The notes under the pieces are model-generated. The model saw nothing but the letters and a program-made list of their open reading frames with translations, was not told where the DNA came from and did no database searches. Shown piece after piece: positions 27,083 to 35,793 of a DNA stretch of 64,000 bases. The DNA lies in the NCBI RefSeq assembly GCF_002127585.1, contig NZ_NEGZ01000005.1, positions 67,162-131,161 of the forward strand, given 5' to 3'. This DNA comes from Janthinobacterium sp. GW458P. Its GTDB lineage: Bacteria > Pseudomonadota > Gammaproteobacteria > Burkholderiales > Burkholderiaceae_D. A program made the translations under genes and the position numbers. Each line of letters starts with the position of its first letter. The first letter of the stretch is position 1.

Positions 27083-27084
27083 AA

Positions 27085-27369
27085 TTATTCCGGTTGAATC
27101 AGCGGTTGAATCGTAATCAGTGCCGCTTCGAAGCGGCGCAGTGCGAACGTGGCGTTACCGACCTTGATGGCCAGCGGATCGCCGCCGGGAAGGCCGCGCT
27201 TGAGCATGCGGATTCGTTCGCCGGGAACGAATCCCAGCTCCATCAGGCGCCGGGCAAGGTCGACGCCGTCTTCCATCTGTCCGGCCGCATGGGGGGTGAT
27301 ATGCAACACCGTGCCGCTCTGGCCGACTGCCAGCGCATCGAGCGTCATCAGGGGTGGAACTAGAGTCAT
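27085..27369 (-). CDS. feoA: Ferrous iron transport protein FeoA
   Basis: A 94 aa SH3-like cytosolic protein needed for FeoB function. The FeoA fold signature is visible in the DLARRLMELGFVPGERIRMLKRGLPGGDPLAIKVGNATFALRR region. The chosen start is ATG 27369 (MTLVPPLMTL); an in-frame TTG two codons upstream is less likely. First gene of feoA-feoB-Cys-rich protein. A Fur-box-like site lies at 27534-27552. Confidence 0.93.
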   Translation of the reverse strand: MTLVPPLMTLDALAVGQSGTVLHITPHAAGQMEDGVDLARRLMELGFVPGERIRMLKRGLPGGDPLAIKVGNATFALRRFEAALITIQPLIQPE

Positions 27370-27533
27370 GAGCAAATTCCGTTCAAATTAAGAACACCGG
27401 GGACAGCCTGCCGCGCATGGCGCATGCCCTGGGTGTTGTGAGGTAAAACGCAACTGTTGCGCATTACCGACAAGCGGCCTTTCGATCTATCCGGACGGCG
27501 ACCGTCCGAGACAATACCAGCATTATAAACATG

Positions 27534-27552
27534 AATGCGAATTGTTTTTATT
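27534..27552 (-). promoter_or_regulatory. Fur-box-like site upstream of feoA
   Basis: AATGCGAATTGTTTTTATT has the AAT/ATT dyad of a degenerate Fur box and overlaps the expected -35 region of the minus-strand TATAAT at 27522-27527. A moderate match only. Confidence 0.45.
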
Positions 27553-27672
27553 TAGCCCGGAGAGCCGCCCCTGTCAAGGGCGGCAGCATGCGCATGTTCC
27601 CCCGACAACCGCGCCGCGCCACGCCGCCAACTGCCGCACACTTGATCAAAATCGCTTGCATTGTCCTGCACT

Positions 27673-27700
27673 TTGCGCGACAATGAAACGTAATGATAAT
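27673..27700 (+). promoter_or_regulatory. Predicted bfd-tonB promoter
   Basis: TTGCGC (27673-27678), a 16-bp spacer and GATAAT (27695-27700). The -10 box lies inside the Fur box, so iron-loaded Fur would block the polymerase. Confidence 0.55.
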
Positions 27701-27712
27701 GATTCTCATTAA
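27691..27712 (+). promoter_or_regulatory. Fur box upstream of bfd-tonB
   Basis: TAATGATAATGATTCTCATT is very close to the 19-bp Fur consensus (GATAATGATAATCATTATC) with the expected dyad. It lies 64 nt before the bfd start and overlaps the predicted -10 box. Confidence 0.85.
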
Positions 27713-27775
27713 AACACTAGCAACAATGCTTTCAAGCACTAGTGTCTGTTCATCCTCCAGCCAGAAGGTGTATCA

Positions 27776-27991
27776 ATGATTGTATGTGTCTGCAACAACA
27801 TATCTGATCGTGAAATCCGTCAAGCCGTCGATCTTGGCCTGTCCAGCATGGCCGAACTGCGCCGCGACCTGGGCGTGGCCACCTGCTGCGGCAAATGCCA
27901 CACCTGCGCGCGGGAAGTGCTGAACGATCACCTGAACGCCACCGCGGTGCTGCAAGAAACCGTATTGATGCGAGCTGTACTGACAAACTAA
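27776..27991 (+). CDS. bfd: Bacterioferritin-associated ferredoxin Bfd
   Basis: A 71 aa [2Fe-2S] protein that delivers electrons to bacterioferritin to release stored iron. Cluster ligands are C4 and C6 (VCVCNN) and C38 and C41 (CCGKCHTC). The fold matches BFD/NirB small domains. Controlled by a strong Fur box and followed 16 nt later by tonB; its client bacterioferritin is encoded 2 kb downstream. Expression in low iron fits its role in mobilising iron. Confidence 0.93.
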   Translation: MIVCVCNNISDREIRQAVDLGLSSMAELRRDLGVATCCGKCHTCAREVLNDHLNATAVLQETVLMRAVLTN

Positions 27992-28007
27992 AGAAAGCGA
28001 TAACGCC

Positions 28008-28709
28008 ATGACGATGATGCCCCCGCCCGTAACGGTGCAGGCCGTGCCGCAATTTGCCGACTTCGACAAGAAGCGCAACAAATTCGCGCCGCTGATGGCC
28101 ATCGTCGTCCTGCATATCGCCGGCTTTTACGCCATCCAGAGCGGCCTGCTGAGCCGCGTGGTCACGGCGGCCATGCCGACCATCACCACCATCAGCATCA
28201 TTGCCCCGCCGGCGCCGCCGAAACCGCCGGCGCCATCCGTACCGAAAACCGTGGAACTGAGTGCGCCCGTGCCGCGCGCCGTGATCCCGCCGCTGCCGCT
28301 GATCGCCGTGGCGCCTACCGAACCGACGATCACGCCGCCGCAGGCCACGCGCGCCGAAGCGGCGCCCGTGGCCACGGCCGCGCCGACAGCGCCAGCGGCC
28401 CCATCGCCCACACCGCCGGCCCCAGCGACGCCGCGCACCGTCAGCAGCGTCGAATACATCAAGGCGCCGCAACTGGTGTATCCGAACCTGTCGCGCCGCC
28501 TGGGCGAAAGCGGCACCGTGGTGCTGCGCATCCTGATCAATGAAAAGGGCTTGCCGGAGCAAATCCTGATCCACAAATCGACCGGCTACGGCAACCTCGA
28601 TGAAGCGGGCCGCCAGGCCGCGCAACGCGCGCTGTTCAAGCCGATGATCGAAAACGGCAAACCCGTCCCCGTCTACGTTTTAGTACCGCTGACCTTCCAG
28701 CTGAGCTAG
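28008..28709 (+). CDS. tonB: Energy transducer TonB
   Basis: A 233 aa TonB. One N-terminal membrane helix (FAPLMAIVVLHIAGFYAIQ, about 27-45), a long Pro/Ala-rich periplasm-spanning stretch (about 65-150, with PPAPPKPPAP and similar), and the C-terminal TonB domain beginning near VEYIKAPQLVYPNLSRRLGESGTVVLRILI and ending KPVPVYVLVPLTFQLS. It couples the proton motive force to outer-membrane siderophore receptors. No exbB or exbD nearby. Second gene of the Fur-controlled bfd-tonB unit. Confidence 0.93.
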   Translation: MTMMPPPVTVQAVPQFADFDKKRNKFAPLMAIVVLHIAGFYAIQSGLLSRVVTAAMPTITTISIIAPPAPPKPPAPSVPKTVELSAPVPRAVIPPLPLIAVAPTEPTITPPQATRAEAAPVATAAPTAPAAPSPTPPAPATPRTVSSVEYIKAPQLVYPNLSRRLGESGTVVLRILINEKGLPEQILIHKSTGYGNLDEAGRQAAQRALFKPMIENGKPVPVYVLVPLTFQLS

Positions 28710-28815
28710 CCTTCGGCGGCCACCGCGCCGCTGCCAGCCCGCAAGCACCGCACCGTGTGCCCTGCTGGCTTTTTTGCGCCCTGTTTTCTGTACCAGTCAA
28801 GCAACTGCTTGTTTC

Positions 28816-28858
28816 AGTCTGCCAGCCTACATCCCCGGGCCAGGCAGACTTTTTTTTT
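28816..28858 (+). terminator. Terminator of bfd-tonB
   Basis: AGTCTGCC (28816-28823) pairs with GGCAGACT (28843-28850), an 8-bp stem with a 19-nt loop, followed by nine T residues. About 105 nt after tonB. Confidence 0.85.
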
Positions 28859-28882
28859 GCCTGCGCATTTGCGCGACTGCGC

Positions 28883-28967
28883 CGCGAAGCGCACAGGGCA
28901 AGGCGCGACGGCGAAGACAGTACGAATGTACGGCGAGCCTAAGCAACGCCGCCATGCGCGTTTCGCG
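28883..28967 (-). repeat. Palindromic repeat, family B, copy 1
   Basis: An 85-bp imperfect palindrome. Inverted ends CGCGAAGCGCACA and TGCGCGTTTCGCG; inner arms GCAAGGCG...CGCCGCC; centre CAGTAC-GAAT-GTACGG. On the minus strand it begins directly after the piuC stop codon (28968-28970). Its design is like family A but the sequence differs; a relative lies at 46269. Confidence 0.7.
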
Positions 28968-29648
28968 TTACATCTCCGCCCACATGCGCAGCAGATTATG
29001 ATAATGCCCCGTCAGTCCCACGGTCGCCGGCGAATCGCCGTGTTCTGCGCGCACGCTCTGGATGTTTTGATCGAGCTCAAACAGCATGCTGCGCTTCCAG
29101 TCCTCGCGCACCATGCTTTGCGTCCACAGGAAGGAGCAGATGCGCTCGCCGCTGGTGACAGGCAGCACCTGATGCACGCTGCTCGACGGATACACGATCA
29201 CGTCGCCGGCCGGCAGCTTTACTTCATGCGTGCCGTACGCATCGACCACCACCAGCTCGCCGCCCTCGTATTCGTCCGGTTCGCTCAAAAACACGGTCGA
29301 TGAGACGTCGGCGCGCATCGACTGCATGCCGTTTTTCGGCGTGCGGATGGCGCCGTCGATGTGCAGGCCGTAGTGCTCGCCGCCCGCATAGCTGTTGAAG
29401 AAGGGCGGCAGGATGCGCAGCGGCAACACGGCGGCAAAGAACAGCGGGTTGGCCATCAGTGCGCGGCTGACGATCTCGCCCAGCTCCAGCGCCAGCGGCG
29501 AACCTTCGGCCAGCTGGCGGTTGCGCTTGACTTGCGCCCCTTGCGCGCCCACGCTGGCGCGCCCGTCGATCCAGTCCGTCTGCGCCAGTCGCTGGCGAAA
29601 CTGCGTCACCTGTTCCGGCGTCAGCACGCCGGGTATATGCAGCATCAT
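28968..29648 (-). CDS. piuC: Fe(II)/2-oxoglutarate-dependent PKHD-type hydroxylase, PiuC/YbiX
   Basis: A 226 aa double-stranded beta-helix dioxygenase. The iron triad is H and D in [10 protein letters not shown] (near residue 109) and H in SSSVHQV (near 170); the 2-oxoglutarate Arg is in GERICSF. Members are often linked to TonB-dependent siderophore receptors and are iron-repressed; the substrate is not known. Two adjacent ATGs (29648 and 29645) exist, with AGGA upstream. Divergent from bacterioferritin; here no receptor gene is adjacent. A palindromic element begins at its stop codon. Confidence 0.9.
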   Translation of the reverse strand: MMLHIPGVLTPEQVTQFRQRLAQTDWIDGRASVGAQGAQVKRNRQLAEGSPLALELGEIVSRALMANPLFFAAVLPLRILPPFFNSYAGGEHYGLHIDGAIRTPKNGMQSMRADVSSTVFLSEPDEYEGGELVVVDAYGTHEVKLPAGDVIVYPSSSVHQVLPVTSGERICSFLWTQSMVREDWKRSMLFELDQNIQSVRAEHGDSPATVGLTGHYHNLLRMWAEM

Positions 29649-30064
29649 CTTGCTATCCTCTCAGTAAAAATCGCTGCCCGATTATCGCACCGCCACTGCC
29701 CGGCCAGAATAGCCAAAGGCAAGAATGGCGCAAACATTTCCAGCGTTTCCATGCCGCCGCGCAGGCGCGCCAGCCGCACACAAACGGCGCCATGAACGCG
29801 AATGAGAATGGCCTTCATTTTCCTTAACAAATAAAAAACGGGAAAGTGGCGAGATCCACTTGAGAATGGGTTTTATTCGCACGATTTTTACGTTAAAAAG
29901 ACGGAAAAATGCCGTTTACCACCCGAAATCGCCAACATTTTGCGCTATCATGCGGGCATAGCGAAACCGGCAATATGCGCGCCACCAGGCAGCCTTTGCG
30001 CCACCCGGCCGTGGACGCCAACAGCTTCCGGTTTCATCATCGAACACAGAACAAAGGAAATCCC
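29649..30064. promoter_or_regulatory. Divergent control region piuC / bfr with repeated TGAGAATGG
   Basis: A 416-bp gap without a credible gene. Two similar sites occur 58 bp apart: AATGAGAATGGCCTTCATT (29801-29819) and CTTGAGAATGGGTTTTATT (29859-29877). Both share TGAGAATGG followed by a T-rich half and resemble weak Fur boxes. An AT-rich tract (29820-29840) lies between them. The bfr ribosome site is AAAGGA just before 30065. Confidence 0.45.
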
Positions 30065-30541
30065 ATGAAGGGCGATAAAGAAGTCATCCGCTTGCTCAAC
30101 GCACAGCTCACCAACGAACTGTCCGCCATCAACCAGTATTTCCTGCATGCCCGCATGTACAAGCACTGGGGCCTGGAAAAGCTGGGCAAGAAGGAATACG
30201 AAGAATCGATCGGCGAAATGAAACACGCCGACAAGCTGATCGACCGCATCCTGATGCTCGACGGCCTGCCTAACCTGCAAGCGCTGCACAAGCTGCTGAT
30301 CGGCGAGAACACGCCGGAAATGCTGGCTTGCGACCTGAAACTGGAACGCGCCGCGCACGCCACCGTCAAGGAGGGCATCGCCACCTGCGAAAAAGCGGGC
30401 GACTACGTCTCGCGCGACCTGTTCCTGATGATCCTGGAAGACACGGAAGAGCATATCGACTGGCTGGAAACGCAGATCGACCTGATCGACAAGGTCGGCA
30501 TCCAGAACTATCTGCAGAGCCAGATGGCGATTGAGGAGTGA
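30065..30541 (+). CDS. bfr: Bacterioferritin
   Basis: A 158 aa haem-containing ferritin that oxidises and stores iron in a 24-mer shell. Ferroxidase ligands E18, E51 and H54 and the haem-ligand M52 (GEMKHADKL) are all at canonical positions, with the later [13 protein letters not shown] supplying the second Glu/His set. ATG 30065 is set by an AAAGGA ribosome site; an upstream in-frame extension from 29909 is non-coding. Works with Bfd (27776), which extracts the iron. A family A repeat begins 2 nt after the stop. Confidence 0.96.
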   Translation: MKGDKEVIRLLNAQLTNELSAINQYFLHARMYKHWGLEKLGKKEYEESIGEMKHADKLIDRILMLDGLPNLQALHKLLIGENTPEMLACDLKLERAAHATVKEGIATCEKAGDYVSRDLFLMILEDTEEHIDWLETQIDLIDKVGIQNYLQSQMAIEE

Positions 30542-30542
30542 T

Positions 30543-30662
30543 GACACCTGATAAAACCTGCTGCGCGTCGGCATCGGCGGCCCGCGATGCTCACCGCACT
30601 GGAGTACGGTTGCGCTTCTCGGCCACCTCTTCCTTCCGCTCGCTACGGTTTTATCAGGCGTT
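30543..30662 (+). repeat. Palindromic 3'-end repeat, family A, copy 3
   Basis: 120 bp starting 2 nt after the bfr stop. Outer stem TGATAAAACC with GGTTTTATCA is perfect; relative to copy 2 a C-G pair has become T-A on both sides. The central hairpin CCGCACT-GG-AGTACGG has one mismatch. A true terminator follows at 30682, so this element is not needed for termination. Confidence 0.92.
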
Positions 30663-30681
30663 GCAACCTTGGTGGTGAAAT

Positions 30682-30710
30682 AAAAAAACCGGCAACAGCC
30701 GGTTTTTTTT
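30682..30710. terminator. Bidirectional terminator between bfr and a GST gene
   Basis: AAAAAAACCGGC (30682-30693), loop AACA, GCCGGTTTTTTTT (30698-30710). A/T tracts on both flanks serve bfr (plus) and the GST gene (minus), which ends at 30721. Confidence 0.92.
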
Positions 30711-30720
30711 CGTCCGCGCC

Positions 30721-31335
30721 TTACTGCGGCACGGTGTCCTTGAACGATGGCCGCTCGGAGAGCTTGTCGAACAGGCGCGCCAGCGCGGGGTGATCCGCGC
30801 GCCAGTCGATTTCCGGGAAGCGGAAGCTGAGCCAGCCCAGGGTACAGCCCACGGCCACGTCGGCCAGGGTATAGCTCTTGCCGGCGCAATAGGCGCTCTC
30901 GCCCAGGCGCGCTTCCAGCGCAGCCAGGCCCAGCGTGACTTTTTCCAGCTGGCGCGCGATCCAGGCCGCGCTCTGCTGCTCGGGCGGACGCTGCGTGCGC
31001 TCCAGGCGCACCAGCACGCCCGCGTCGAGGATGCCGTCGGCCAGCGCTTCCCAGTTCTTGATGTCGGCCCGCTCGCGGCCATTGCCGCCGGCCGGCAGCA
31101 GCTTGCACACGGGCGTGAGCGTGTCGAGATATTCGACGATGACTCTCGAATCGATGAGCGCGCTGCCATCTTCCATCACCAGGCAAGGCACCTTGCCCAG
31201 CGGGTTGGCCTGGGCGATGCGGGTTTCCGGCACCCACACGTTTTCCAGCTCGAATACATAGTCGAGCTTTTTTTCCGCCAGCACGATACGGGCTTTGCGG
31301 ACATACGGGCTGGCGAGGGAGCCGATCAGTTTCAT
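30721..31335 (-). CDS. Glutathione S-transferase family protein
   Basis: A 204 aa GST. The N-terminal domain MKLIGSLASPYVRKARIVLAEKKLDYVFE has the SPYVRK motif of bacterial GSTs, NPLGKVPCLV carries the cis-Pro, and ALIDSRVIVEYLD binds the glutathione gamma-glutamyl group. The C-terminal domain has YTLADVAVGCTLGWL. ATG 31335 fits the family; the frame stays open upstream without similarity. Resembles E. coli YibF-type enzymes; substrate unknown. Confidence 0.88.
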   Translation of the reverse strand: MKLIGSLASPYVRKARIVLAEKKLDYVFELENVWVPETRIAQANPLGKVPCLVMEDGSALIDSRVIVEYLDTLTPVCKLLPAGGNGRERADIKNWEALADGILDAGVLVRLERTQRPPEQQSAAWIARQLEKVTLGLAALEARLGESAYCAGKSYTLADVAVGCTLGWLSFRFPEIDWRADHPALARLFDKLSERPSFKDTVPQ

Positions 31336-31597
31336 AGGTACTTTAAGGTAAGGAGCAGCGCTCAGTATAGCATCGGCGGCCGCCGCCTTTTGGCAGCGCG
31401 CGCCCGGCGCACCGCCCAGTGTGGCAGGCATGCCGCATCGGGGCCGGATTCGGCCAGATTGCGGTGCACCGGCGCCCGACGGACGGCTGGCGAGCCCCCA
31501 GCGGTGGTAAAATCGCCCTTTACTGTGGCGCCGTCAGTGTTGCTGTATTTCAATAGCCCTGCCCTCCCCGCGCGCCACGCGCCAACCGTTTCTTTAA

Positions 31598-32992
<1,395 letters not shown>

Positions 32993-33025
32993 GCCCTTAC
33001 CACACGGGGATCATCCGATCCCGCT

Positions 33026-33070
33026 CCGCGGGGCGGCCGGCATACAAATGCTGCCTGCCCCGCGGTTTTT
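33026..33070 (+). terminator. Terminator of purB
   Basis: CCGCGGGGC (33026-33034) pairs with GCCCCGCGG (33057-33065), a 9-bp stem, followed by TTTTT. About 34 nt after the purB stop. Confidence 0.85.
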
Positions 33071-33176
33071 CACGCAATCTTTCTTGTAGAATCTCCAGCA
33101 CGCAGCGCAATTTGCTTTTCTTTGGTATATTAGGCCGAATTAGTCCTAATACGTACTACATTCCAGAAAGCCGCCG

Positions 33177-33701
33177 ATGCAACGCTACACCACCACCGCC
33201 ATCATCCTGCACTGGCTGACCGCCCTGCTGATCATCAGCGCCTTCGTCATGGGCCTGGTCATGACGGATATTCCCGGCCTGACGCCCACCAAGCTCAAAT
33301 ATTTCTCCTGGCACAAATGGCTGGGCGTGACCGTGCTGGCCATCGCCGCCATCCGCTTGCTGTGGCGCAAGGCCAACGTGCCGCCGCCGCACCCGGCCAG
33401 CATGGTTGCCTGGCAAAAGAAAGCGGCCGACGCCATGCATGTGCTGCTGTACATCCTGATCTTCGCCGTCCCCATCTCCGGCTACCTGTACACGCTGGCC
33501 GCGGGCGTGCCGGTGGTCTACCTGGGCCTGTTCCAGCTGCCTGTCATCATGGCGCCGAACCCGGAACTTAAGCCGCTCTTAAAAGAAATTCATTATGTTC
33601 TGAACATGACGCTGGCCGCCGCCGTGGCCGCCCATGTGCTGGCGGCGCTGAAGCACCAGTTCATCGACCGTGACGGCGTGCTTAAGCGCATGCTGCCCTA
33701 A
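33177..33701 (+). CDS. Cytochrome b561 family protein
   Basis: A 174 aa, four-helix, di-haem b membrane protein. Histidines suited to haem ligation lie in ILHWLTALL (H12), SWHKWLG (H46), DAMHVLLY and AAHVLAALKH. The family transfers electrons from quinol or superoxide across the inner membrane. In E. coli the homologue yceJ neighbours yceI, and here two yceI genes follow, so this is most likely the YceJ equivalent. A family A repeat begins 1 nt after the stop. Confidence 0.9.
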   Translation: MQRYTTTAIILHWLTALLIISAFVMGLVMTDIPGLTPTKLKYFSWHKWLGVTVLAIAAIRLLWRKANVPPPHPASMVAWQKKAADAMHVLLYILIFAVPISGYLYTLAAGVPVVYLGLFQLPVIMAPNPELKPLLKEIHYVLNMTLAAAVAAHVLAALKHQFIDRDGVLKRMLP

Positions 33702-33702
33702 G

Positions 33703-33836
33703 AACGTCGAACCAAACCTACTGCGCGTCGCGATTTGCGGCCTGCGATGCTCACTGTGCTAAAAGCACAGTTCCGCTTCTCGGACCAACGGGGGCGCCGA
33801 GCCGCACTTCCGCTCGCTACGGTTTTGTCCGGCGTT
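33703..33836 (+). repeat. Palindromic 3'-end repeat, family A, copy 4
   Basis: 134 bp, the most diverged copy. It starts 1 nt after the cytochrome b561 stop. Outer ends AACGTCG and GTCCGGCGTT. The central hairpin CTGTGCT-AAA-AGCACAG differs from copies 1-3 at positions that remain paired. A 14-16 bp insert (near GGGGGCGCCG) lies in the 3' half, which accounts for the extra length. Confidence 0.88.
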
Positions 33837-33886
33837 CCAAGTCCGTCTCAATCTGCTTTGCTCACTGAAACACAGGAAAAAACAAG

Positions 33887-34441
33887 ATGAAAACCACCCA
33901 ACGCATCGTCCTCGCTTCCCTGCTGGGCCTGTCCGTGGCCGCCACCGCCGCCACCCTGCTGAAAGTCGATCCCGCCAAGACCAGCGTGTCGGCCGTGTTC
34001 AAGCAAATGAACGTGCCCGTGGAAGCGAAATTCAAGAAATTCAATATCGCCATCGATTACAACCCGGCCGCGCCGGACGCCTCGAAGGCGTCGGTGGACA
34101 TCGAGACGGCCAGCATCGATATCGGCGATCCGGAATACAACAAGGAAGTGGCCAAGAAAGAATGGTTCAATTCGGCCCAGTTCCCGAAAGCCACCTTTGT
34201 TTCGAGCAGCATCAAGGCCGCCGGCGCCGGCAAGCTGACGGTCAGCGGCAAGCTGAGCATCAAGGGCAAGACCACGGACGTGACCTTCCCCCTAACGGTG
34301 AAGGCCGATGGCGGCAAATACGCGTTTGACGGCGCCCTGCCGATCAAGCGCCTGACCTACAACATCGGCGAAGGCGAGTGGAAAGACACGAGCATGGTTG
34401 CCGACGAGGTCACGATTAAGTTTCATGTTTCTGCTCAGTAA
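33887..34441 (+). CDS. yceI: YceI family periplasmic protein
   Basis: A 184 aa secreted lipocalin-like protein. Signal peptide MKTTQRIVLASLLGLSVAATA; the mature part follows the YceI pattern LKVDPAKTSVSAVFKQMNVPVEAKFKKF..., then VDIETASIDIG, WFNSAQFPKATF and KLSIKGKTTDVTFPL. YceI proteins bind isoprenoid or amphiphilic ligands in a beta-barrel. It lies 50 nt after the repeat that follows cytochrome b561, with a second yceI 33 nt downstream. Confidence 0.9.
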   Translation: MKTTQRIVLASLLGLSVAATAATLLKVDPAKTSVSAVFKQMNVPVEAKFKKFNIAIDYNPAAPDASKASVDIETASIDIGDPEYNKEVAKKEWFNSAQFPKATFVSSSIKAAGAGKLTVSGKLSIKGKTTDVTFPLTVKADGGKYAFDGALPIKRLTYNIGEGEWKDTSMVADEVTIKFHVSAQ

Positions 34442-34474
34442 TCGCCACACCCCTTGTTCAACCTTAGGATATTC

Positions 34475-35050
34475 ATGACATTCAAGCATTTGATGATCGC
34501 CGTGCTGGCAGCCGCCGGCGCGGGTTCGGCCATGGCCGCTACCGACACCTACAACCTCGACCCGACGCACACCTTCCCCAGCTTTGAAGCCGATCACATG
34601 GGCATGTCCGTGTGGCGTGGCAAGTTCAACAAGACCAAGGGCACCGTGACCCTGGACCGCGCCGCCAAGAGCGGCAGCCTGGACCTGGTCATCGATGCCG
34701 ATTCGATCGATTTCGGCCTGGACGCCATGAATACGCACGCGAAAAAAGCGGATATGTTCAACGTCGAGAAATTTCCGCAAATCAGCTACAAGAGCAAGTC
34801 GTTCAAGTTCAACGGCGAGCAGCTGGTGGAAGTCGATGGTGAGCTGACCCTGCTGGGCGTGACCAAGCCCGTCAAGCTGAACGTGAGCAAGTTCAAGTGC
34901 ATCATGCACCCGCGCTACAAGCGTGAAGTGTGCGGCGCCGATGCCAGCGCGGAATTCAAGCGCAGCGACTTTGGCCTGAACTACGGCATGCCGGCGTTCT
35001 CGCCGGAAGTCAAGCTGGCCATCCAGGTCGAAGCGATCAAGGCCGACTAA
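34475..35050 (+). CDS. YceI family periplasmic protein (second copy)
   Basis: A 191 aa YceI protein with signal peptide (MTFKHLMIAVLAAAGAGSAMA-ATD). Core pattern YNLDPTHTFPSFEADHMGMSVWRGKFNKTKGTVTLD, FNVEKFPQISYKSKSF and LTLLGVTKPVKLNVSKF; it also has CIMHPRYKREVCGAD, two cysteines that could form a disulfide and are typical of the longer YceI group. The start is ATG 34475, chosen by AGGA 5-9 nt upstream. Closer to E. coli YceI than the preceding paralogue. Confidence 0.91.
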   Translation: MTFKHLMIAVLAAAGAGSAMAATDTYNLDPTHTFPSFEADHMGMSVWRGKFNKTKGTVTLDRAAKSGSLDLVIDADSIDFGLDAMNTHAKKADMFNVEKFPQISYKSKSFKFNGEQLVEVDGELTLLGVTKPVKLNVSKFKCIMHPRYKREVCGADASAEFKRSDFGLNYGMPAFSPEVKLAIQVEAIKAD

Positions 35051-35070
35051 ACACGACCTTGCCGCACGAC

Positions 35071-35107
35071 AAGCCCGCCTCGCTGCCCGCAGCCAGGCGG
35101 GCTTTTG
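35071..35107 (+). terminator. Terminator after the yceI pair
   Basis: AAGCCCGCCT (35071-35080) pairs with AGGCGGGCTT (35095-35104), ending in TTTT. Twenty nt after the stop of the second yceI. Confidence 0.88.
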
Positions 35108-35217
35108 CATGCGCGACGCGAATCCGCTGGACTTTTCTATCGTGCGGCATCAGTATCGATTTGCCATGATGTTTTTCTGACATGGCACAACCACTCATTC
35201 ATCGCGCGGAGGATTAC

Positions 35218-35487
35218 ATGAATTTCATTATCTGGATCGTTATTGGCGGCGTCATCGGCTGGCTGGCCAGCATGGTCATGAAAACCGATGCGCAACAAGG
35301 CATCTTCCTCAATATCGTCGTCGGCATCGTCGGCGCCTTCCTGGGCGGCTGGCTGCTGGCGCCCCTGTTCGGCACGGGCACCATCAATAGCGACAATTTC
35401 AGCCTGTCTTCGCTGCTGGTCTCGTTCCTGGGCGCCGTGATCCTGCTGGGCATCGTGAATCTTTTGCGCCGCGGCAAAATACGCTAG
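35218..35487 (+). CDS. GlsB/YeaQ/YmgE family membrane protein
   Basis: An 89 aa, three-helix membrane protein (transglycosylase-associated family). The glycine-rich pattern IIWIVIGGVIGWLASMVM, NIVVGIVGAFLGGWLLAPLFG and LLVSFLGAVILLGIVNLLRR is diagnostic. Often induced by envelope or acid stress; molecular role unknown. ATG 35218 is supported by GGAGG 6 nt upstream. Confidence 0.9.
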   Translation: MNFIIWIVIGGVIGWLASMVMKTDAQQGIFLNIVVGIVGAFLGGWLLAPLFGTGTINSDNFSLSSLLVSFLGAVILLGIVNLLRRGKIR

Positions 35488-35513
35488 GCAGGAAAAAAGC
35501 AGCGCCGAGCAAG

Positions 35514-35547
35514 TGGCCGGGCCGCGCAAGCGCCCGGCCATATTTTA
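35514..35547 (+). terminator. Terminator of the yeaQ-type gene
   Basis: TGGCCGGGC (35514-35522) pairs with GCCCGGCCA (35532-35540), a 9-bp stem, followed by TATTTTATT. Confidence 0.8.
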
Positions 35548-35688
35548 TTGCCGGTAGGATAATTGTATGGACAATACCACAGCCGCCGCACGGAAAAATG
35601 CGCCTTGGCAGCCGGTTGCAGCCCCTGCATTAGCGAAAATATTACCTTTCAAGCAAGCGCGCGCGAACATGCTGTCCGGAAAATGTGA

Positions 35689-35717
35689 TTGACTAGTGCG
35701 AGTTCGATACGGATACT
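35689..35717 (+). promoter_or_regulatory. Predicted promoter of the S46 peptidase gene
   Basis: TTGACT (35689-35694), a 17-bp spacer and GATACT (35712-35717). Transcription would start near 35724, at the first base of the paired-hairpin leader. Confidence 0.5.
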
Positions 35718-35725
35718 CTATGTCG

Positions 35726-35758
35726 CCCGCTGCTCAATCAGCGGGTACTCCGCTGATT
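35726..35758 (+). promoter_or_regulatory. Leader with two mutually exclusive hairpins
   Basis: CCCGCTG (35726-35732) can pair with CAGCGGG (35739-35745). The same middle stretch, AATCAGCGG (35736-35744), can instead pair with CCGCTGATT (35750-35758). The two stems cannot form together, the arrangement expected of an attenuator or switching leader; alternatively it is a DNA operator with three half-sites. It ends 35 nt before the peptidase ATG. Confidence 0.4.
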
Positions 35759-35793
35759 CCGACTTCCCTACAATGTAAAAGAACAGAACTCGA

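Larger units (their letters stand above)
27370..27775. promoter_or_regulatory. Divergent iron-regulated control region (feoA / bfd)
   Basis: This 406-bp gap drives feoA leftward and bfd-tonB rightward. It contains two Fur-box-like sites, annotated separately, a minus-strand TATAAT (27522-27527) suited to feoA and a plus-strand promoter for bfd. The stretch 27375-27510 shows nothing further that I recognise. Confidence 0.7.

Noticed and set aside
24875-27097. Plus-strand open frame of 740 codons opposite the feo operon
   Set aside because: His/Gln/Arg-rich nonsense translation mirroring feoB; no ribosome site.
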